Positions 28,964 to 37,765 of a stretch of 64,000 nt of DNA are shown one piece after another; position 1 is the first letter of the stretch, and each line of letters opens with the position of its first letter. The DNA lies in the NCBI GenBank assembly GCA_963702995.1, contig OY969783.1, positions 4,154,001 to 4,218,000 on the forward strand, read 5' to 3'. Source of the stretch: MFD04580-c1 sp963702995. Its GTDB lineage: Bacteria; Planctomycetota; Phycisphaerae; Tepidisphaerales; Tepidisphaeraceae. Position numbers and translations under genes: made by a program. A model generated the notes under the pieces. It was given only the letters and a program-made list of their open reading frames with translations, was not told where the DNA came from and did no database searches.

Positions 28964-29785
28964 ATGGAAGATGTCTTTCGCATTCGGGGTTTCGAGATTT
29001 GCAACCGTCTTTTCGTCGGGACGGGCAAGTACGCCACCTACGACGTCATGCGTCAGGCGCTGGACGCCAGCGGCTGCCAGGTGGTCACGGTCGCCGTCCG
29101 GCGCGAGCGGCTGGTTGACAAGGAAGGCCGAAGCCTGCTCGACTTCCTCGACCTCGGGCGCTACGTGATCCTCCCCAATACCGCCGGCTGCTTCACGGCC
29201 GACGACGCCGTTCGCGTCGCCCTGCTCGGCCGCGACCTGCTGGAGAAAAACGGCAACAAAGGCGCCGGCTGGGTGAAGCTGGAAGTCCTGGGCGATAAGA
29301 AGACGCTGCTGCCCGACCCGGTTGGCACGATCGAAGCGACGCGCGAGCTGGTCAAGGAGGGGTTCACCGTGCTGGCCTACACCAGCGACGACCCGCGATT
29401 GGCCGTTCGGATCAAAGAAGCCGGAGCCGCATCCGTCATGCCCGCCGGCAGCCCGATCGGCTCCGGTCAGGGGGTGCTGAACCCGCTGAACCTCTCCCTC
29501 TGCCTCGAGCTGCTGAAGGAAGGGGACCCGACCTATCCGGTGATAGTTGATGCCGGCGTGGGCGCGGCATCCGACGTGACGATTGCAATGGAGCTGGGCG
29601 CTGACGGCGTGCTGCTGAACACGGGAATCGCCCACGCGAAGGATCCGGTGAAGATGGCGGCCGCCATGCGCCACGCGCTCGAAGCCGGCCGCCTCGGCTA
29701 TCAAGCCGGCCGCATCCCGAAAAAGCGCTATGCCACGGCAAGCAGCCCGTTTGAGGGCGTCATCAGCTATATTCCAGGCGAATAA
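28964..29785 (+). CDS. thiG: Thiazole synthase
   Basis: Protein of 273 aa from the ATG at 28964 (MEDVFRIRGFEICNRLFVGTGKY). A TIM-barrel with the family pattern: QVVTVAVRR, LPNTAGCFTADDAVRVALLGRDL, WVKLEVLGDKKTLLPDP (Schiff-base Lys), VMPAGSPIGSGQGVLNP, PVIVDAGVGAASDVTIAMELGADGVLLNTGIAHA. ThiG joins 1-deoxy-D-xylulose 5-phosphate, a glycine-derived imine and ThiS thiocarboxylate into the thiazole phosphate of thiamine. It pairs with thiS directly upstream in a two-gene unit. Confidence 0.96.
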   Translation: MEDVFRIRGFEICNRLFVGTGKYATYDVMRQALDASGCQVVTVAVRRERLVDKEGRSLLDFLDLGRYVILPNTAGCFTADDAVRVALLGRDLLEKNGNKGAGWVKLEVLGDKKTLLPDPVGTIEATRELVKEGFTVLAYTSDDPRLAVRIKEAGAASVMPAGSPIGSGQGVLNPLNLSLCLELLKEGDPTYPVIVDAGVGAASDVTIAMELGADGVLLNTGIAHAKDPVKMAAAMRHALEAGRLGYQAGRIPKKRYATASSPFEGVISYIPGE

Positions 29786-29825
29786 GCCGGTCGGGACCAT
29801 GCGGTCCCAGTCAAAGCGGTGCGGC

Positions 29826-30202
29826 ATGTCCTGGCGATCCCCATACAACCCGACGGCCTATGACGACGACGTTGAAGGCCAGCCGAAGCAGGGCGTTTGG
29901 TATCAGTGGGTATTCGGCGCGGCATTACCGATCCGCTTGGCGGCCGCTGGCCTCAAAGCGTCCGTCACCGGACAGATGATGGTCGGTTCACACAATCCGA
30001 TGCTCCTTCACGGCCTCAATGCGACGGCGCTCGGCGGAGCGTTCATCTCCGTCGCGCTGTTCCTGCACAGCCATCACGTCGGGGGAACTTGTACGATCAG
30101 GCATGGTTCGCGGTACTGGGGAAGATCCTGGGAGCCTGCGGTTCTATCTTCGGCCTGGGAATCGTCCTGGTCCGTATTGGAGTGCTGGGGATCAACGGGT
30201 AA
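29826..30202 (+). CDS. Hypothetical three-helix membrane protein, frameshifted
   Basis: Two frames join near 30075 within a G5 run into about 125 aa: MSWRSPYNPTAYDDD, then three hydrophobic segments (VFGAALPIRLAAAGL, LNATALGGAFISVALFL, and LGKILGACGSIFGLGIVLVRIGV after the join), stopping at 30202. An in-frame ATG at 29799 would add nine residues. No family was recognised. The smooth hydrophobic pattern across the break supports one gene. It lies just after thiG on the same strand, but a link to thiamine is not supported. Confidence 0.55.
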
Positions 30203-30302
30203 GAACATTTCTGAGCCGCCGGCACGTGATTGCCGTGCGAAGGTGGTTCGGTGAGTCGCCACTGGATGAGCGCCTGGTGGTCAGGCGGTAAGATGTTCGG
30301 CT

Positions 30303-31255
30303 ATGGACCACGACCGCCTGTTCAAGCTGCTCTTGCGGACGTTCTTTCGCGAGTTCCTGTTCCTGTTCCTGCCGGCGATCGCCGAGTCCATTGACCCGGC
30401 GAGCCTGGAGTTCCTCGACAAGGAAGTCTTCACCGACCTGACGGCCGGCGAGCGGCATGAGGTGGATCTGCTGGTGAAGTGCCGCTTTCGGGAACCGGGC
30501 TCAGAAGCCGCGTTCTTCCTGTTGCACGTCGAGACACAGGCGTCGGCGCAGGGGGACTTCGCGGCCCGGATGTTCCGGTATTTCGCGCGACTGACCGAAA
30601 AGCACGCGCTGCGGGTTTACCCCATCGCGTTGTTCACCTACGACGCTCCCTTGCGTGCCGAGCCGGAGACGTACGACGTGCGGTTCCCGGACCTGGATGT
30701 CCTGTCGTTCCGGTTTCGGGCGATCCAGCTCAATCGACTGGCGTGGCGGGACTTCGTCCGCCAGCCCAACCCGGTGGCTGCGGCGTTGATGACCCGAATG
30801 CAAATCGCCCCCGCCGATCGGCCGCGGGTGAAGCTGGAGTGCTTGCGTCTCATGGCGACGTTGAAGCTGGACCGGGCGCGCCAGGCGTTGATCCGCGACT
30901 TCATGGATGCATATCTCCGCTTGAGTGCGGCCGAGCTAACGGTGTACGATCGGGAGGTCGAGACGCTGGACCCACCGGAACAGGAGGCCGTCATGCAGAT
31001 CGTCAATGAATGGGAAGCGCGGGGTGAGATCGCGGGGAGGCGCGGGGTGAGACGCGCGGGGAAGCGCGGGGCGTTCGTCGAGGCCAGGTCGCCGTGATCG
31101 TTCGCGTTCTCGGCCGCCAGGTTGGAGAGATCACGCCGACCGTGCGTGACCAGATCGACGCATTGCCTGATGAGAAACTGGATCAGCTGATCGACGCGCT
31201 GCCAACCTTCGGCGCGCCGTCCGATCTGGCCGTCTGGCTTTCTTCGGCGTTGTGA
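30303..31255 (+). CDS. Rpn-type PD-(D/E)XK nuclease with DUF4351, frameshifted
   Basis: The first 235 residues match the Rpn/YhgA-like putative nuclease family: MDHDRLFKLLLRTFFREFLFLF, then the PD-(D/E)XK-type core HEVDLLVKCRF...AAFFLLHVETQAS, then PIALFTYDAP. After a repeated linker of EARGE units (nt 31014-31075) the frame shifts near 31035; the next frame gives VIVRVLGRQVGEITPTVRDQIDALPDEKLDQLIDALPTFGAPSDLAVWL, a DUF4351 domain, ending at 31255. Members of the family promote recombination or belong to defence or mobile regions; most are uncharacterised. No transposase ends were found around it. Confidence 0.8.
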
Positions 31256-31313
31256 GGCCGGAGGCCGTTGCGCGGATGCAGGGCGGTTTCCAAAAGATCT
31301 CGGTTTCGAACCC

Positions 31314-33013
31314 TCAATGCGCCATCACCGGTGTTCCCCGCCTCTTCACGCGCGGGAGCAGAAGGACCAGACCGACGACGATCAGCACGCCGATGGTGAA
31401 CATCTTGAACACGTCCAGGTATGAGAGCATCGTCGCCTGCTTTTGCACCAGCCGATAAAAGCCGAACACGTTCGTGCGGGTGAAGCCGCCGATGGCGTTC
31501 AAGTGGTTGACGAACGGCTGATACCCGCGGCTCACGTGGGAGGCGAGGCGGTCCTGATGCATCTGGGCGCGGCGGACGAGGAGCGTTCCCGCGACGCTGA
31601 TGCCGATCCCGCCGCCCAGGTTCCGCATCAGGTTCATCATCGAGCTGGCGCTGTTGCTCTTGCCCGGTGGAAGGTTCCCGTACGCGATCGTGTTTAGCGG
31701 GACGAAAAACAGCGGCAGGCCGATGCACTGCAGCGCGCGGACGTAGACCAGGTGATGGAAGGCGATCTGCGTGTTGAACCCGGTCAGCCAGTACATCGAC
31801 GCGGCCGTCGCCGTCAGGCCGACGGCCATCAGGTATTTCGGCTGAATTTTCCCCACCAGCGCCCCCGCGACCGGCATCATCACCATCAGCGCCAGCCCGC
31901 CCGGCATCAGCACCAGCCCGGCTTGCGTGGCGTTATACCCGAGGATCTGCTGCACGAACTGCGGGATCAGCACCGTCGTCGAGTTCAGGATGAACCCCAC
32001 GACAAACTGAAGCACCATCGACATGCTCAGCCCTCGATTGGCCAGCAGCGGCAGATCGACAATCGGGTTGTCAACGACGAGCGTCTCCCAGATCACCAGC
32101 CCGGTCAGCCCGATCACCGTTACGACCGCGAAGAAACAGATGAAGGACGAGCCGAACCAGTCATCCTCCTGCCCCTTGTCGAGCACGACCTGGAGCGCGC
32201 CAAATGCGACGGCGGTGAAGGCGAAGCCGACATAGTCGATTCGTATGCCCCGGGACCGCTCCCGCTTGGTGGCCTCGACGGCAGCCGGAGGGTCCTGCAC
32301 CAGGTGGTAGGTCAGGAAGAGCGAGATCAGGCCGACCGGAATGTTGATGAAGAAGATCCATCGCCAGGAAAAGTTGTCGGTGATCCACCCGCCCAGCGTC
32401 GGGCCGATCGCCGGCGCAACGACCACCGCGACGCCGTAGATGGCGAACGCCTGCCCGAAATACTTGCCCGGGAACGTATCGGCGAGCATCGCCTGCTCGC
32501 TGGGCGCCAACCCCCCGCCGCCCGCGCCTTGCAGCACCCGGAAGAACAGCAGCATCCCCAGGCTCGGCGCGATCCCGCAGAAGAAGCTGCTGACCGTGAA
32601 CAGGGCCACGCAGGTCATGTAGAACGTCTTGCGGCCGAGGATCGACGACAACCACCCGCTGATCGGAATGACGATCGCGTTGCTCACCAGATAGCTGGTC
32701 AGCACCCAAGTGCTCTCGTCGGTCCCCGCGCCAGGTCGCCGGCGATGTGCGATAGCGACACGTTGGCGATGCTGGTGTCCAGCACCTCCATGAACGTGGC
32801 CATCGACACCACAACGGCGACGAGCCACGGGTTCACGCCAGGCTTGGCGGCCGAATTGGGGCTGCGGGGGATCAAGGTTAAAGCTCGAGATTGAGAACAA
32901 ACCCGACCACGCAAAACGTTGCCTGAAGGGCCCGTACCGAGAGCGCGTCGCGGGCACATGCTGGTTCTTCCCATGTCCGGCTCTCGTGCGGGCCCTACCT
33001 GTTGTTCGGTCAT
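31314..33013 (-). CDS. DHA2-family (EmrB/QacA-like) multidrug transporter, frameshifted
   Basis: About 566 aa with 14 predicted membrane helices after repair of a frame change near 32735 (SHIAGDLA then STWVLTSYLVSNAIVIPISGWLSSILGRKTFYM). Motif A (GWLSSILGRK) and motif C-like GGAPTLGGW pattern (APAIGPTLGGWI) are visible, as is VLDTSIANVSLSHI in helix 1. The ATG at 33013 overlaps the stop of the adaptor gene as ATGA, suggesting coupled translation. However, a hairpin repeat lies within the first 30 codons (32927-32996), so the true start could be downstream, for example the TTG at 32875. Drug:proton antiporter of an EmrAB-type pump; substrates unknown. Confidence 0.88.
32927..32996. repeat. Inverted repeat inside the 5' end of the transporter ORF
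   Basis: AGGGCCCGTACCGAGAG (32927-32943) pairs with CTCTCGTGCGGGCCCT (32981-32996). Elsewhere the same phrase is intergenic (CCCGTACGGGCCCTAC, 6691-6706), so its position here suggests that this stretch is not really coding. Confidence 0.7.
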
Positions 33014-34104
33014 CGCACGCGCACCTTCGGCTCGACCGACATGCCCGGGAACAAGAGCCGCCCCGGGTCGCTGTTCGCATTGCCGTCGAGAGTGATCTTG
33101 ACCGGGACGCGTTGAACGACTTTCACAAAATTCCCCGTCGCGTTCTCGGCCGGGATGATGCTGAAGCGGCTGCCCGTCCCGGATTGGATCGAACTGATCG
33201 TCCCCCGCAGCTCGCGGGCGGGGTACGCATCGACCGCGATCGACACCTTCTGCCCTACCCGCATCCGGTCGAGCTGAGTCTCCTTGAAATTCGCGACGAC
33301 CCAGACGTCGGCCGGCACGATCTGGAACAACTGGTTTGCCGACGTCACGTACTGCCCGGCATCGACGTTCTTGCTGGTGATCTTCCCGTCGCACGGGGCG
33401 GCGATCCGGCAGTAGCCCAGGTTGACCCTGGCGCGGCGGGTGTCGGCGGCCGCCTTTTCGAGGTCGCCCTGCGTGGCGATGACGGTCGTCTCGGCTGTAG
33501 CGACCTGCGAGATCGACGTCTCCAGTTTGGCGCGGGCCTGCTCGACGTCCGCCTGCATGCGCTTCTGCATCGCCACGGCGTTGTCCAACTGCTGCTGGCT
33601 GCGCGATCGGTCGTCCAGGCTTTGAAAGCGCTTGAGGTCGCGATTGGCGTTGTCGGAGTTCGCCAAGGCCGCATCGAGCTCGGCCTGGGCTTCCTTGACG
33701 GCGCTTCGGGCGGAAGGGACGCCGCTTTTCGCTTGCTCGACCTTACCGCGTGCGGCCGCCTCGGCGCCGGCGGCCTGGGCCAGCGCGACGTCGTAATCGG
33801 CCGGGTCGAGTTCGACCAGCAGATCGCCTTTGTGGACGAACTGGTTGTCATCCACGTGGACGGCCGCCACCAGCGCGGGGATCTGCGGGCTGATCGGGAT
33901 CACATGCCCATCGACGAACGCGTCGTCGGTACTCTCGTAGTGGCGCGCGTCGAGGTAATAGAGAACGCCGCCGACGACGAGGCCGGCCACGACCAGGAGG
34001 AAGATGAGGAACCTCGGCCGCCGATAGAGGGGGCGCGACGCCGCCGGCTTGCCGTTTTGCGTTGCGTCCGGCGAGAGGCTTTCTGTGAGTCGCGTCTGGG
34101 TCAT
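33010..34104 (-). CDS. HlyD/EmrA-type membrane fusion protein
   Basis: Protein of 364 aa from the ATG at 34104; an ORF start at 34137 is less likely. The N-terminal cytoplasmic stretch is followed by one helix (FLIFLLVVAGLVVGGVLYYL, about 40-60). The barrel-sandwich/lipoyl half HYESTDDAFVDGHVIPISPQIPALVAAVHVDDNQFVHKGDLLVELDP is followed by a long coiled-coil hairpin (QAELDAALANSDNANRDLKRFQ...) and the second half LGYCRIAAPCDGKITSKNVDAGQYV. This is the periplasmic adaptor of a tripartite efflux pump, feeding the DHA2 transporter whose start overlaps its stop codon. A TetR gene is divergent upstream. Confidence 0.93.
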   Translation of the reverse strand: MTQTRLTESLSPDATQNGKPAASRPLYRRPRFLIFLLVVAGLVVGGVLYYLDARHYESTDDAFVDGHVIPISPQIPALVAAVHVDDNQFVHKGDLLVELDPADYDVALAQAAGAEAAARGKVEQAKSGVPSARSAVKEAQAELDAALANSDNANRDLKRFQSLDDRSRSQQQLDNAVAMQKRMQADVEQARAKLETSISQVATAETTVIATQGDLEKAAADTRRARVNLGYCRIAAPCDGKITSKNVDAGQYVTSANQLFQIVPADVWVVANFKETQLDRMRVGQKVSIAVDAYPARELRGTISSIQSGTGSRFSIIPAENATGNFVKVVQRVPVKITLDGNANSDPGRLLFPGMSVEPKVRVR

Positions 34105-34190
34105 GGGCCATCGCTCCGATTCCCGGCCGCTTGGCATCGGGCCGATCGGCGGTGCGGCATATTACGAATACGATTTCAAAAAAAGCAAAC

Positions 34191-34205
34191 GTATTTCGAA
34201 AATAC
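34191..34205. promoter_or_regulatory. Putative TetR operator palindrome
   Basis: GTATTT-CGA-AAATAC is a perfect 6+6 inverted repeat in the 168-base gap between the divergent pump adaptor and TetR genes. The neighbourhood is AT-rich and holds further related half-sites (ACGAATACGATTT before, TTTCGAATAAT after). It is a natural binding site for the regulator at 34273, inferred from place and symmetry. Confidence 0.65.
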
Positions 34206-34272
34206 TTTCGAATAATGACTGTGGGTCGTCTATGATCGCTGGTCGCAAGGCGGCGTCCTGCAGAGGCACGGA

Positions 34273-34911
34273 GTGGCGAACGTCAAGAATAATACGGCGG
34301 CTCAGGAGACGCGGCGGAAGCTGCTTCAGGCGGCGGGCGAAGTCTTCGCGGATCGCGGCTTCCATCCGGCGACCATCAAGGAGATCACCGATCGAGCCGG
34401 GGCGAGCCTTGCATCGGTGAACTACCACTTTCAGGACAAGGCGGAGCTGTACGCGGCCGTGCTGCGGCGACTGGCGGAGGACGGGGCTTCGATCATCCCG
34501 CCCGACAGCGTGCTTGTCGGATCGGCGGAGGAGCGGCTGGTTGGGTTCGTCCGTTACCTGTGCAATGCGATGGGGGGCCGGAAGAAGCCGACCTGGGAGA
34601 AGGTGCTGATGGCCCGCGAAATGGCGGAGCCGACGGCCGCCTTAACCCCGGTATTCGAGCAGGTGCTGCGGCCGCTGAGCGGAAAGTTATCGTCACTGAT
34701 CGCCGAGCTGCTGGGTCGCCCGCCGACAGACCAATCGGTCGGCCTGGCGACCGCGAGCATCATCGGCCAGTGCGTCTATTACATTCGTTTTCAGAACGTC
34801 TTCGGCCGCATGCACCCGCAGTTGGGGGACCATCCGAAGATTGATCTGCTCGCCCGGTACATCGCCGATTTTTCGCTGGCGGGGATTCGCGGGCAGGCGA
34901 AGGTCTGGTGA
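34273..34911 (+). CDS. TetR/AcrR-family transcriptional regulator
   Basis: Protein of 212 aa; GTG start with AGAGG seven bases upstream. The N-terminal helix-turn-helix is standard: ETRRKLLQAAGEVFADRGFHPATIKEITDRAGASLASVNYHFQDKAELYAAVL. The C-terminal ligand domain (LVGFVRYLCNAMGGRKKPTWEKVLMAREMAEPTAALTPVFEQVLRPL) resembles the CerR/YbiH type (DUF1956). It faces away from the EmrA-like/DHA2 pump genes and most likely represses them and itself until a drug binds. A palindrome at 34191-34205 is the probable operator. Confidence 0.92.
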   Translation: MANVKNNTAAQETRRKLLQAAGEVFADRGFHPATIKEITDRAGASLASVNYHFQDKAELYAAVLRRLAEDGASIIPPDSVLVGSAEERLVGFVRYLCNAMGGRKKPTWEKVLMAREMAEPTAALTPVFEQVLRPLSGKLSSLIAELLGRPPTDQSVGLATASIIGQCVYYIRFQNVFGRMHPQLGDHPKIDLLARYIADFSLAGIRGQAKVW

Positions 34912-34977
34912 TCCAGACTTGTGGCCGCGTACCGGCGCGTAAGGCGATGGGTACGGCTGCGGCCGACCGGATGTAGT

Positions 34978-35044
34978 AGCAGGCACACTCCGTGTGCCGT
35001 CGCCGGGAGACGCTCGGTATGCCGGCGGACGGCACACGGAGTGA
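34978..35044. repeat. Double-hairpin repeat, family A, copy 2
   Basis: AGCAGGCACACTCCGTGTGCC on the left and GGCACACGGAGTGAGCTAGC on the right (diverged end) enclose a GCCGGGAG...GCCGGCGG spacer. It sits between the convergent TetR and HAD genes, 6 bases from the HAD stop, where it may end transcription from both sides. Confidence 0.8.
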
Positions 35045-35049
35045 GCTAG

Positions 35050-35946
35050 CTAAGCCAGGTCGAAGAGGCTTTGGATGATCGCATCCGGCCGGCGGTCCGG
35101 CGGAAGCGCTTCCGCATCTTCACGGCTGCTGACCCCGCCGAGGATCAGGATGGTCGCCATGCCGACACCGCGGCCGCCGGCGATGTCGCTTTCCAGATTA
35201 TCCCCGATCAGCACGCATTTCTCCGGCAGAACGCCAAGGCGGTGGCACAGTTCCTGGAAGAAGATCGCTTCAGGCTTGCCGCAAAACGTGGGCGTGACGC
35301 CGGAGGCGTAGGAGAGCATCGCCGCCATCGCCCCGACGCCGAACTCCAGGCCGCGCGGGCTGGGGTAGACCCGGTCGGCGCAGATCCCGACCAGCGCCGC
35401 CCCCCGCCGCAGCAGGAGCATCGCCGTTCGCTGGCGGGCGTCGGTGGCGAACACGTTTAACGGAACGCCGCAAATCACGACGTCGCATGGTTCATCCGCC
35501 GACTGCACCCAGCGGACTTTCCCCTCCAGCATCTCCTGGACCCCCTCGGTTAACAGGTTGAAGACGCGCGGGCCGTTGCCCGGGCGGCCGTCGTCCCCGT
35601 CTGGATTCAGCTCTGTAAAGCCCGCCGGCCGGATCACGCCGGCGGCGGAAGGGTCGCCGAACTTCTGGGTGACGTAGTCCGCCGTAGCGGCCGCCGCGGT
35701 GTAGATGTGGGCGGGGTCAACCTCGATCCCCATCCGGCGCAGCCGTTCGGCCAGACGCTCAGGGCTGCTGGTGCTGTTGGTCAGGCAGGCGTAGCGGCGA
35801 TTCTCGCGCTGCAGCCGCCGAATCAGCTCGACCGCGCCGGGAAGGGCGTGATCCTCGTGATAAATCGTGCCGTCCAGGTCGAGCAATACGGCCTGAAATG
35901 CGTCGAGATCGACCGGGAACGGAGCGTGTGGGGGCTGTATCGGCAC
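35050..35946 (-). CDS. HAD-IIA family sugar/nucleotide phosphatase (NagD-like)
   Basis: Protein of 298 aa. HAD motif I VLLDLDGTIYHEDHALPGAVELI, motif II TNSTSSPERLAERL, a C2 cap (about 90-200) with VICGVPLN and ALVGICADRVYPSPRGLEFG, and motifs III/IV KPEAIFFQELCHRLGVLPEKCVLIGDNLESDIAGGRGVGM. This is the NagD/phosphoglycolate/4-nitrophenyl phosphatase group; the exact substrate cannot be set. The ATG at 35946 is accepted although no clear ribosome site precedes it. It lies alone, with repeats on both sides. Confidence 0.9.
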   Translation of the reverse strand: MPIQPPHAPFPVDLDAFQAVLLDLDGTIYHEDHALPGAVELIRRLQRENRRYACLTNSTSSPERLAERLRRMGIEVDPAHIYTAAAATADYVTQKFGDPSAAGVIRPAGFTELNPDGDDGRPGNGPRVFNLLTEGVQEMLEGKVRWVQSADEPCDVVICGVPLNVFATDARQRTAMLLLRRGAALVGICADRVYPSPRGLEFGVGAMAAMLSYASGVTPTFCGKPEAIFFQELCHRLGVLPEKCVLIGDNLESDIAGGRGVGMATILILGGVSSREDAEALPPDRRPDAIIQSLFDLA

Positions 35947-36002
35947 TGGGGCGAGTGTAGTGTCGGTCGGCGAGAGCGGGAAGGGAGGAGGGGATGGGGG
36001 AA

Positions 36003-36048
36003 ATGCTGAATGCCGAACGCTGAATGCGGAATTATGTGGAATGCTGAA
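36003..36048. repeat. Degenerate ATGCTGA heptamer repeat
   Basis: Phrases AATGCTGAATG, AACGCTGAATG and AATGCTGAATGG occur in tandem with variations just after the lipoprotein gene's stop side. It is a relative of the array at 1517-1551, and several copies have point changes. Confidence 0.65.
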
Positions 36049-36078
36049 TGGGGATCAGCTTGGGGCGGCCCTCGATCT

Positions 36079-36717
36079 TTAGTCGGGCTTTGACGTGGGC
36101 CGGGTCGCGGGCTTGGCTCCGGGGACGAAGGTGTCCGTCGCGCGGCTGGCGAGGGAGATTTCGGACATTTCCGGGGGCTCGGTGATCTTGTAGCCGAGGT
36201 AGACCGCCCATCCGTCGAAGCCACGGGTAATCACGTAGCCGCGAAGGTGGTACTTCGCGTTCTCGCCTTCCAGCCAGTGGCGGCCGAGATCGTCGTCCCA
36301 CTCGGCGAGCACTTTTCCGTCGCTCGCGCGGCGCGCGTACTCCTGCTTGGCAAGCCACGTCACGGCTTTTCCGCCGAGCGGTAGCGGCAGGTGGATGTGG
36401 ATTACGCCCATCGCCGTGTGGGCCGAGGGGCTTCGCCATTGCAGATGGGTGTAGAGCGAGGTCTTGTGCGCCGGCACGGCGCGCCAGGAGGTCGGGACAG
36501 AGCCGGCCGCCTTTACCGCCTGCGTCGCGACCGCGTCGGCCGCCTTCAAACCGGAGAAGTCGATCATCGCCTGATGTTCGATCAGCCGCCGGCTGGTGAT
36601 CGGGGCGGCCGTCTGGCATCCGACCCCAGTCGCCAGGAGCACAAGGCACAGGACGCCGCGCGACAGCCCTCGAACGGGTGGCCCCCATCGTTCGAATTGT
36701 GCGGTAAGTCGATTCAT
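36079..36717 (-). CDS. Hypothetical lipoprotein, paralogue 1
   Basis: Protein of 212 aa. A signal segment GVLCLVLLATGVGC ends in a lipobox Cys. The mature part contains LQWRSPSAHTAMGVIHIHLPLPLGGKAV and YVITRGFDGWAVYLGYKI. The lipoprotein at 36970-37581 shares the pattern SPSxHTAxGVxxxxLPLPxG and RGxDxWxVYxG, so the two are tandem paralogues. No known domain was recognised. Both are predicted outer- or inner-membrane-anchored and face the periplasm. The function is unknown; the duplication suggests related but separate roles. Confidence 0.7.
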   Translation of the reverse strand: MNRLTAQFERWGPPVRGLSRGVLCLVLLATGVGCQTAAPITSRRLIEHQAMIDFSGLKAADAVATQAVKAAGSVPTSWRAVPAHKTSLYTHLQWRSPSAHTAMGVIHIHLPLPLGGKAVTWLAKQEYARRASDGKVLAEWDDDLGRHWLEGENAKYHLRGYVITRGFDGWAVYLGYKITEPPEMSEISLASRATDTFVPGAKPATRPTSKPD

Positions 36718-36777
36718 GGCCTTCTTGCGTCCTGATCCGCGACCGTCCGGCGGAAAACGACAAAGATTGACGACTGC

Positions 36778-36878
36778 TCGCAGGGCACGCGTCGCGTGCC
36801 GCGGACGGGGGACGCCGTCGAGCTAAGCCACCGCCCCGCCAATCGAACGGGCGATGCGGCGGCACGCGGTGCGTGCCA
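36778..36878. repeat. Palindromic repeat, family E
   Basis: GGGCACGCGTCGCGTGCCGC (from 36783) and GGCGGCACGCGGTGCGTGCC (36858-36877) are complementary and each also folds on itself (GGCACGC-GTC-GCGTGCC type). It has the same design as family A but a different sequence. It sits between the two lipoprotein genes. Confidence 0.7.
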
Positions 36879-36969
36879 TAGGAAGCCCACGACCGCGCGG
36901 TTGAAACTCTTCCCAAGAGGCATTCACGCGCCGGATGTGCACCGAATGCGGATCCAATCGGCTTTGCGG

Positions 36970-37581
36970 TCAGCGGGGTTCGCTCGTTCCCACTTCGGTT
37001 CGCTCGCGGGCTCGCTCGGCCAGCGTCAGTTCGTCCGGCATCATCTCTTCGTTCTGCCGAGTCCCCGCGTAGACAAACCAGGCGTCCCACCCTCTGACCA
37101 TCATATTGACGCGCACCTTGTACTGCCCGCCGGCAGCCACGAAACGTACGCCGGGCAGGCGCGGGTCGTTCTCCCGATCGAGCAGATCAGCTCGACCTTC
37201 TTTCTTCTTCATCTCGCTCAAAAATCCGTGGAGCGTCAACCCTTCCCCCACTGGCAGTGGCAATGCCACATACAGCACGCCGTATGCGGTATGCCCCGAG
37301 GGACTGATCCAGATCTGGTGGGTATCGCGGGGCCCCTGTTTGAGCGGCTCCGCAGACCATCCCAGGGGCGGCGCGCAGACGGCTCGAACCGCGGCGACCG
37401 TGACGGGCGCGGCCAGCCCGGCGAGGTCAATCGGCCGCGTCATCGCCGCGCCGGCGGTCGCGGGCTTGGGGCCGCCACCCGTGGGGCAGCAGCATCCGCC
37501 GATCGTCACGCACAGCGCGACGACGCCGAAGATTTTGAAGTGCGCTTCAAGCGTCGGTGTCGCTCTGGCCAGTGACCACAC
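36970..37581 (-). CDS. Hypothetical lipoprotein, paralogue 2
   Basis: Protein of 203 aa. The signal helix KIFGVVALCVTIGGCCC ends in a lipobox with three adjacent cysteines. The mature part holds IWISPSGHTAYGVLYVALPLPVGEGLTLHG and MVRGWDAWFVYAGTRQNEEMMPDEL, matching the sister gene at 36079-36717. The N-terminal part MWSLARATPTLEAHF may be untranslated if the start is further in. No family was recognised. It is transcribed away from the glycoside-hydrolase-like gene at 37766. Confidence 0.68.
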   Translation of the reverse strand: MWSLARATPTLEAHFKIFGVVALCVTIGGCCCPTGGGPKPATAGAAMTRPIDLAGLAAPVTVAAVRAVCAPPLGWSAEPLKQGPRDTHQIWISPSGHTAYGVLYVALPLPVGEGLTLHGFLSEMKKKEGRADLLDRENDPRLPGVRFVAAGGQYKVRVNMMVRGWDAWFVYAGTRQNEEMMPDELTLAERARERTEVGTSEPR

Positions 37582-37765
37582 ATGCGAGGATGCTAGGAGG
37601 GTGATCGGTTGAAAGGAGCGGCCGCCTATTGTGGCAGTACCCGAACTTGCCAGCTCCGTGTAAGTATCGCCATCGGAAGCCCGTCCGTGCCGTCATAGGT
37701 TGGGCCCTTGTTCATTTTTTTGTCTACCCTCTCCCCGCCGTGAAACGGCCATTGGATGCTCGACC

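Noticed and set aside
30303..31255. Insertion sequence around the Rpn-type gene
   Set aside because: No terminal inverted repeats or target duplication were found flanking it, and the family is not a classical transposase.
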